From Planctomycetota bacterium (lineage in GTDB: Bacteria; Planctomycetota; Phycisphaerae; Phycisphaerales; UBA1924), in contig JAGWZK010000018.1 in the NCBI GenBank assembly GCA_018968885.1, forward strand, positions 18,388-82,387: a stretch of DNA of 64,000 nucleotides, read 5' to 3'. Positions 59,201 to 64,000 of this stretch are shown here, piece by piece. The stretch's first letter is position 1, and the number at the start of each line of letters is the position of its first letter. The notes under the pieces are model-generated. The model had not been told where the DNA came from and ran no database searches. It was given only the letters and a program-made list of their open reading frames with translations. Made by a program: the position numbers and the translations under genes.

Positions 59201-60231
59201 CCCGTATCCGCCTCACCTTTGAACGTGGCGGGCTGACCACCTTTGACTTTGAACTTCCCGAATCCATCGAAACCGAATCCGGCAACATTTACATCGCCCT
59301 CATCGATGATGGTGACTCGGCGCGACTGACCTTGGTGGACCAAAAAGACACCGCCGCCGCGCTGACCCAACGCGGCATGCGCCGCCTGCTGGCTCTGGCC
59401 GTGCGCGATGACCTCATGCACCGACTGCACTCTCACGCTGATATCACCGACCTGCACCGCCAGTACGGGCAACTCGGTAGCGCTGATGACTTTGACTCCG
59501 GCATCATTGATCTGATCGTGGAACGCACCTATCTCGACAAGCAGTCACCGATCCGCGATGCCGCGACATTCGACGAGCGACTCGCCGCTGGTTGGGGCAA
59601 ACTCGGCACCATCACCATCGAGACCATCGCTATCGCCTCAGAAACTCTTGAAGCCCGGCAGCGCATCGCCTCACGCTTTTCCGGCGGCACGCCGCGCCTG
59701 TGGGCCAGCAGCGTCGCCGATCTCCGCGAGCATGCGGCGTACCTGATGCCCCCCAACTTCCTGAAAAACGTCCCCCTCGAACACTTCAAAAACTATCCAC
59801 GCTACGTCCAATCCATGAAGCGACGCCTCGAGCAACTCCGTGAGAACGGTGTCGCCAGCGAGACTGGACCACTCACCACACTTGCCCCGCACTGGAAACG
59901 TTTCACGGCTCATGTTGCCAAGGCATTCGCGCAAACCCAGGCCGATGCCAAGGTGGAGATTGAAGCCGCGAGCGCCGCGGGAATCGAACATCGTGAAGCG
60001 GCCGCATCAACCACCAAGAAACATGCACTGCCACCCGCACGGCGCGGCGCGCCGGTGGTGCCCAGTGATGCGGGCGAGTGGTCACTCCGCACTGGCTCAC
60101 TTACCCCGGCCATGCTTACCTACCGCTGGGCCCTTGAGGACTTCCGCCTCTGCCTCTTCACACCTGACCTTGCATCGCGGCAGGTGACGGCAGCCCAGCT
60201 CGATACGCTGTGGAAAGCCGCAACAAGTTGA
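56284..60231 (+). CDS. hrpA: ATP-dependent RNA helicase HrpA
   Basis: 1315 residues, near the length of E. coli HrpA. DEAH-box helicase: motif I GETGSGKTTQLP (53-64), TQPRRIAARAVAARIA (Ia), DEAH (about 152), TSATID (III), ATNVAETSLTIPGI (V) and QRAGRCGR (VI), followed by the winged-helix/ratchet region (MKSMGIADIEAFPFVERP) and an OB-fold segment. The large C-terminal domain (YPRYVQSMKRRLEQL and others) is characteristic of HrpA. It acts on RNA, probably in mRNA or ribosome rescue. Immediately before the ATG lies a TATATAAGG segment. Confidence 0.95.
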   Translation: MPPDGPDNPIRTNLNWRQPLPPVKLASNLPIAARAGEVINLLQSHRILILCGETGSGKTTQLPLICIQAGLGLSGQIGHTQPRRIAARAVAARIAEELGGQVGPSSLVGCKVRFGDESSDRNLIKVMTDGVLLAELQSDPNLNKYQVIIIDEAHERSLNIDLLLGCLKTLAPRRPDLKIIITSATIDTQRLSDHFGGPAIAPIIEVSGRMYPVQMRYRPATRRARYEDDLVDEAAVVAAVEELSDPSLPEGDTLIFLPGEREIRSLEARLRREVSQYDILPLYARLSAQEQSRIFAPHSSNSRPRLILATNVAETSLTIPGIRYVIDTGLARINRFDERAKVSRLPIEPVSQASAKQRAGRCGRLSDGICIRLYSQADHDARPAFTPPEIFRTNLAGAILHMKSMGIADIEAFPFVERPSTQLIANGFETLFELGAITRPNSAGALTSVGRTLSRLPVDVRIGRILIAAQEQNCLTEGTVLAAALSIADPRERPQDQRQRADDAHGHFKHETSDFLSLLNIFNAIEETIADQSGLSGFCRDHFLSFTRVREWLDTARQLRSLAHDLRWQMNATPAPDDAIHKALLTGLIANVACREDAKGFEYTAAGGATCAIFPGSALFKTAPRWIMAAELVETSRLFARTVAAIRPEWMLELAPHLLVRDHTDAHWHTETQQVTAFERVTLFGLTLTPRERVPIAASNPTLAREIFIREALADGVQIDSLAFTAHNAAMLAEAKRLEATLRQPGLIATLDTRAAWFEQRVPPSVVDAESLSLALTPELDVVLRWTLTDALTPAGQERTRSLPANAFPTTLAILTPSSDAAPLDYALAPGKEEDGITATINLTDLPDLSMDRCEWVVPGLLSQRIAILCKQLPKPVRTQIEQNPGGLTGFADEIASLVTFGEGTLADAICEAAEVARSITISPGHLSTKSLPDHLRLLVRVVDHRGNPIAQSRDLGDLIARLSSRAAKARAARIRLTFERGGLTTFDFELPESIETESGNIYIALIDDGDSARLTLVDQKDTAAALTQRGMRRLLALAVRDDLMHRLHSHADITDLHRQYGQLGSADDFDSGIIDLIVERTYLDKQSPIRDAATFDERLAAGWGKLGTITIETIAIASETLEARQRIASRFSGGTPRLWASSVADLREHAAYLMPPNFLKNVPLEHFKNYPRYVQSMKRRLEQLRENGVASETGPLTTLAPHWKRFTAHVAKAFAQTQADAKVEIEAASAAGIEHREAAASTTKKHALPPARRGAPVVPSDAGEWSLRTGSLTPAMLTYRWALEDFRLCLFTPDLASRQVTAAQLDTLWKAATS

Positions 60232-60242
60232 GGGAATCGCGG

Positions 60243-61364
60243 CTACAAATGTGGTAACTGCGGCAGGTACTTCTCGATCACTTCCACCGCCGCGTGCAGG
60301 TAGCGAGGATGCCCTTCGGCGAGTACGAACGCCGGGCTGGTGGCCGCCATCAGGATCCGCCTCGCATTAGCCAGATCTGAGTAGTTTTCAGTCGCATGCA
60401 CACCGCGATCACGGCGCATCTTTGCCAAGATGGATACCGGCTTGAGTGAACCCAGAAGTTCGGTTCGGGCCCAGAAGAGACGCTCCAGATACACCGCGTC
60501 TTCCACCCAGTGCCCCACATGCACCAAGGCCAGATCGATCAGCACGCACCCATGCCGGCACGCACGATCATCAATGCACCCATCGCGCATCAGCGAATTG
60601 CCGGGATGAAAATCACCATGGCACCAGGTGTTCATCGGACGCGAACGCCACATTGCGACCAGCGCATCAGAAACCTTGGCAACTCGCTTCAACGCCTCGT
60701 TCCAACGCTGCTCTTCGGGCACAGCCCCTTGCTTGACCATGTCTCTGGCTTTGGCGAGAAGCTTGTTCCAATCCTCACTCCTACCAGCGCCCTCCGGCTT
60801 GCGCACCCGATCGCACGCAGCGTGAAAGCCATCCAAAGTCGCCAGCATGTCGGTGAGAGACTGCTCGCTGATCGCGCGGCTGCTGGGACGCAGTGTGCCT
60901 CCACCCAGGCGCTCCATCACGATCCATGCCAGGTCATATCCACCCAGCGTGGTGCCACTGGCGAGCACCCGAGGAGTAACTCGGCAGCGGCCGGCCTGAT
61001 GATCCCACTCGGCAATCGCCTGCTCATCGATGTGGCCGAGTTCGCAAGTCCAGCGATGTTCGATGGAGCCCACGGGCAATTTGATCATCACAGGCACGGT
61101 TCGGCCGGAAGCGAATGTCCAATTGGCAAAGCCGGTCGCCGCGCCGCTGTGCTGCCAGGAGACCTTGAACCACGAGATCGGACCCAATGTGCCGTGGTGA
61201 TGATCCTGACACTCGGCGTGCAGCACAGGATCAAGTGAGTGCGCGAGGGTGTCGGCGCTCATGCTGGCAGGGACGGGTTGCGTGGGTAGTGAATGCGTGC
61301 CGCCAAGTGACCCTGTTGGTGGGTGGTGTGAATCGGAAGAATCCTGCGGCTGACTCTGATTCAT
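60243..61364 (-). CDS. APH/choline-kinase-like phosphotransferase
   Basis: 373 residues. Catalytic motif WCHGDFHPGNSLM (H-G-D-x-x-x-x-N) and metal motif VLIDLALVHVGHWVEDAVYLE (I-D-x-x-x-x-x-x-G-x-x-x-x-D, with Leu-Ala in place of the usual Phe/Glu). Upstream LAWIVMERLGGGT gives the hinge. The first ~45 residues are Ser/Pro/His-rich and non-conserved, so a later start is possible. It should phosphorylate a small hydroxylated substrate such as choline, a sugar or an aminoglycoside; sequence does not say which. No drug-resistance genes nearby. Confidence 0.82.
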   Translation of the reverse strand: MNQSQPQDSSDSHHPPTGSLGGTHSLPTQPVPASMSADTLAHSLDPVLHAECQDHHHGTLGPISWFKVSWQHSGAATGFANWTFASGRTVPVMIKLPVGSIEHRWTCELGHIDEQAIAEWDHQAGRCRVTPRVLASGTTLGGYDLAWIVMERLGGGTLRPSSRAISEQSLTDMLATLDGFHAACDRVRKPEGAGRSEDWNKLLAKARDMVKQGAVPEEQRWNEALKRVAKVSDALVAMWRSRPMNTWCHGDFHPGNSLMRDGCIDDRACRHGCVLIDLALVHVGHWVEDAVYLERLFWARTELLGSLKPVSILAKMRRDRGVHATENYSDLANARRILMAATSPAFVLAEGHPRYLHAAVEVIEKYLPQLPHL

Positions 61365-61482
61365 ACGCGCGGTGCAGGTCCGTCTAGGTGAGCCCGATGT
61401 ATCATTCGGATCAATCGGGCTTGCGGTTCACCCTCAGCGTACCAAGAGGAGCAAGCCGCTGCGCATCGTGTCAAATGCGGGG

Positions 61483-61986
61483 TTATTCGCCAATTTTCTC
61501 TGCTGCGGATGCAAGTCCGACTTTCTCGATGCCCAGGGCCTGGCACGCCGCGTGCACGGTGACAACGTCCTGCATTGGGACGTTGGGTCGAGGGTCGATC
61601 AGGACGACCATGCGCCAAGATTGGTGCTGGCGGACCAGATCATTCAGACGCTGTTTGAGCTCTGCTATGGTGGCAAAGGCCTTAGGAGATGGCTGAGGCG
61701 CGGCATCGCCTTTGGCCTCTGTCCAGCGGACAAAGACCGTGCCTTCGGGCGAGCGTTCGATCGAGATCCTCATGCGCAAGAGGTCGTCCTTGGCGGGAGT
61801 CGTGGCCGCATCCTTGGGTGCGGGAGGAAGCGCTGCGCGGAGGAACCAGGTGGGACCGAGAATTGCGGCGCTGGCCATGAAGAAGACCAGGATCACCATG
61901 ACGACATCGACCATGGGCGTCATGTTGGGGCCGTAGTGAAGGTCGTAGGTCTCGCGCGAGGTTCGGTGGCGGCGAAGGAGAGCCAA
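61483..61986 (-). CDS. ExbD/TolR-family protein (second)
   Basis: 167 residues. After LLRRHRTSRETYDLHYGPNMTPMVDVVMVILVFFMASAAI (the D in the membrane helix, M-T-P-M-V-D-V, is the proton-carrying residue), a periplasmic domain of about 110 residues follows, rich in Pro and Ala. It forms part of a proton-driven complex with the ExbB and the other ExbD just upstream, energising an outer-membrane or envelope process. Follows the first exbD with no gap. The C-terminal HAACQALGIEKVGLASA resembles ExbD ends. Confidence 0.92.
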   Translation of the reverse strand: MALLRRHRTSRETYDLHYGPNMTPMVDVVMVILVFFMASAAILGPTWFLRAALPPAPKDAATTPAKDDLLRMRISIERSPEGTVFVRWTEAKGDAAPQPSPKAFATIAELKQRLNDLVRQHQSWRMVVLIDPRPNVPMQDVVTVHAACQALGIEKVGLASAAEKIGE

Positions 61987-62433
61987 TCAGTGCCCCCTTT
62001 CGCGCTCGGCGATAAGGTTGACGCTGCTGACGCCAGCATCGCGGCAGGCGTCGAGAGTGGGCTGTACCAGCGAGTAGTCCAAGCCGCGATCAGCGCGGAC
62101 GATCACGTTGAGGGCGGAAGCGGAAGCAAGCTTGGTGGAGAGGAAATCCTGAAGTTGGCGGGGGGAGAGCTGAGTGCGATCGACCATGATGGTCGCGGCG
62201 GGGAGCCCGGCAGGAGTAGTGGCGGCGATGACGGAAATGACCACGCGATCACCGGCGACAGCATCGGAGCGACCTGATGCAGAAGTGGGGAGTTTGACCC
62301 GCGCACCTTGCTCAGCGGCCATCTGACCGACGATGAGAAAGAAGATGATGAGGACCATGACCACGTCTATGAGCGGTGTGACATTCACCTTGCCCACACT
62401 CATGGATTGGTGGCTGTGAGTGCGGAGGCGCAT
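61987..62433 (-). CDS. ExbD/TolR-family protein (first)
   Basis: 148 residues. RLRTHSHQSMSVGKVNVTPLIDVVMVLIIFFLIVGQMAAEQGARVKLPTS has the single membrane helix with the conserved Asp (T-P-L-I-D-V-V). The periplasmic part ends ALNVIVRADRGLDYSLVQPTLDACRDAGVSSVNLIAE, the typical ExbD/TolR fold. The start codon overlaps the exbB stop as TGATG, and the second exbD follows directly, so the three genes are one translationally coupled unit. Confidence 0.95.
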   Translation of the reverse strand: MRLRTHSHQSMSVGKVNVTPLIDVVMVLIIFFLIVGQMAAEQGARVKLPTSASGRSDAVAGDRVVISVIAATTPAGLPAATIMVDRTQLSPRQLQDFLSTKLASASALNVIVRADRGLDYSLVQPTLDACRDAGVSSVNLIAERERGH

Positions 62434-63227
62434 CAGTCACGTTTCTCCGGCAGTTTGCCATCGGCGGCGGGCACCCACTCGACAAGTTCGGAAGCGATGG
62501 CGATGCCCTTCATGCAGATGCGATCGACGACAGGGCGATAAAGCCCGTACATGAGCAAACATGGAATGGCCAGCAGAAGACCGAGGAGTGTGTGAAAGAG
62601 GGCTTTGGCGATGCCTTCGGAGAGTGAAGTTGCGGTGGCGTCGCCGCCAGCTTTACCGAGTGAGGTAAAGGCGATGACCATGCCCCACACAGTGCCAGCG
62701 AGACCGACGAGTGGGCCGAGGTTACCGATGACGTTGAGGACTTCGAGGCGGCGGAAGCAGCGAGCGGACTCTTCGGTCGCCGCGAGTTCTGCGGCTTCGC
62801 GTATGGCTTCGCGCGAACGACCCTTCTGATCGAGGGCGGCGAGGAGAATGCGAGCAACAAAGGTATCTGAGGAAAGACAAGCGTCGCGCAGATCATCCCA
62901 GCGCTGCGAGCGGACCAAGTCACGAAGGACATTGGTGGTTGAGCGGGGGAGAACTCGCGATTCGCGAAGCTCGAAGGCGACGCTGAAGATGACGGTGAGG
63001 GAAACGACGGACCCAATGACCAGAGCGATGGTGAAGATGTCGAAGGACTGCTTGAAGAGATCCCAGACCTGGACGGTCTCGGAAGTGGGAGCGGGGGTGA
63101 CTTGGGCAAGGGCGGGTGAGGAACCGAAGCAGGCAAGGCCGATGAGGGCTGCCGCGGCAAGCAGGACGCTGGCGCGTCGGGCCTGTGGTGATGACACGAA
63201 GGTGGGGATGACGGGACCGTTGGACAT
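62433..63227 (-). CDS. ExbB/TolQ/MotA-family proton channel protein
   Basis: 264 residues. A signal-like N-terminus (ASVLLAAAALIGLACFGSSPALAQ) precedes the first functional helix (IALVIGSVVSLTVIFSVAFEL). A cytoplasmic segment with REAIREAAELAATEESARCFRRLEVLNVIGNLGPLVGLAGTVWGMVIAFTSLGKAGGDATATSLSEGIAKALFHTLLGLLLAIPCLLMY follows, containing the conserved G-L-x-G-T-V and A-L-x-T-T-x-x-G-L-x-x-A-I-P motifs of the pentameric channel. It couples proton flow with the two ExbD proteins. First gene of the unit. Confidence 0.95.
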   Translation of the reverse strand: MSNGPVIPTFVSSPQARRASVLLAAAALIGLACFGSSPALAQVTPAPTSETVQVWDLFKQSFDIFTIALVIGSVVSLTVIFSVAFELRESRVLPRSTTNVLRDLVRSQRWDDLRDACLSSDTFVARILLAALDQKGRSREAIREAAELAATEESARCFRRLEVLNVIGNLGPLVGLAGTVWGMVIAFTSLGKAGGDATATSLSEGIAKALFHTLLGLLLAIPCLLMYGLYRPVVDRICMKGIAIASELVEWVPAADGKLPEKRD

Positions 63228-63287
63228 GGTGGATGTGTCGGCAGAACGAGTGGGACAAGACGAAAGGTAACGAGGAAAGATAGACGG

Positions 63288-63331
63288 AGAAAAATGAAAA
63301 GACCCCTCAGAGGTTTACCTCTAGAGGGGTC
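63288..63331 (-). terminator. Terminator of the rRNA operon
   Basis: On the minus strand GACCCCTCTAGAGG pairs with CCTCTGAGGGGTC around TAAA, followed by TTTTCATTTTTC. It lies just after the 5S gene and upstream of exbB. Confidence 0.93.
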
Positions 63332-63335
63332 AAAA

Positions 63336-63441
63336 GCCGGCGACGACCTACTTTCCCGCAGTGCAGTATCATTGGCAACGTGGGCTTAACTGCCGTGTTC
63401 GGGATGGGAACGGGTGTTGCCCCACGTTTATGGTCACCGAC
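63336..63441 (-). rRNA. 5S rRNA
   Basis: 106 bases on the minus strand. Conserved parts are GTGACCATAAACGTGGGGCAA, ACACCCGTTCCCATCCCGAACACGG, CAGTTAAGCCC, and the 3' half with GGTACTGCA-like GATACTGCACTGCGGGAAAGTAGGTCG. Ends pair as GTCGG...GCCGGC. Ends are given to within a few bases. Confidence 0.95.
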
Positions 63442-63589
63442 AAACTCTGGCCGACATTTTCATGCCGACCAGCGAAGTGTTGGATTCGAACGATTGCGAA
63501 GTAATGTTATATGTTGTGATAGAGCGTTATTCAATATGTGACGTGTACTGATCAGAGTTGTGAGTGTGAGTCACGACTGCTGATTGGTA

Positions 63590-64000
<411 letters not shown>

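Overview
The window is about 62% G+C chromosomal DNA from a planctomycete, most probably of the class Phycisphaerae. The evidence is planctomycete-type cytochrome/DUF1549/DUF1553 and DUF1501 proteins, four secreted proteins ending in a PTPG...LGGLxAARRRR sorting tail, an enlarged SecA of 1406 residues, and a small Hc1 histone-like protein. This assignment rests on family recognition, not on a database search.

Layout. 1-3.2 kb: the end of a glycine-rich RNA-binding protein, then thiC behind a TPP riboswitch with an overlapping hypothetical gene. 3.2-12.4 kb: a decayed accessory region. It begins with a truncated VOC gene fused to the 3' part of a tRNA-Gly(CCC) gene. It also holds a sorting-tail protein, a tyrosine recombinase broken by several frameshifts, an excisionase-type HTH gene with two coupled small genes, a 5'-truncated phosphoesterase, two copies of a pseudogene tail, and a 5'-truncated DNA adenine methylase beside tRNA-Pro(CGG). 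12.5-22.2 kb: a pilin-like gene, secA, a stand-alone TSCPD (ribonucleotide-reductase tail) gene behind a possible NrdR box, a Phd/RelE-type toxin-antitoxin pair behind four GTAC repeats at 9-bp spacing, and small membrane and phosphoesterase genes. 22.4-25 kb: three sorting-tail proteins in a row, each with its own terminator.

25-37.3 kb: pdhA and pdhB, the two E1 subunits of pyruvate dehydrogenase, lie on the same strand but 9.9 kb apart. Between them sit a guanidinium-exporter-like SMR gene, a NUDIX gene, and four genes for exported or membrane planctomycete proteins (PSCyt1-DUF1549-DUF1553, DUF4344 metallopeptidase, DUF1501, and a DUF2231-cytochrome-LRR-YHS fusion). 37.3-51 kb: mixed envelope and housekeeping genes (DUF4112, FKBP lipoprotein, protein kinase, amidase, two SPOUT RNA methylases, UppP, a dual-specificity phosphatase, a glycosyltransferase).

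51-64 kb: inorganic pyrophosphatase, pgi, a ComB-like phosphatase, manA, a FabZ-like dehydratase, the Hc1-like protein, HrpA, an APH-like phosphotransferase, an exbB-exbD-exbD operon, and the end of an rRNA operon (5S and partial 23S) on the minus strand. I found no CRISPR array and no complete insertion sequence. The strongest leads are the NrdR-box/TSCPD gene, the toxin-antitoxin operator, the DUF2231-cytochrome-LRR-YHS fusion with its neighbours, and the tRNA-Gly/VOC junction.
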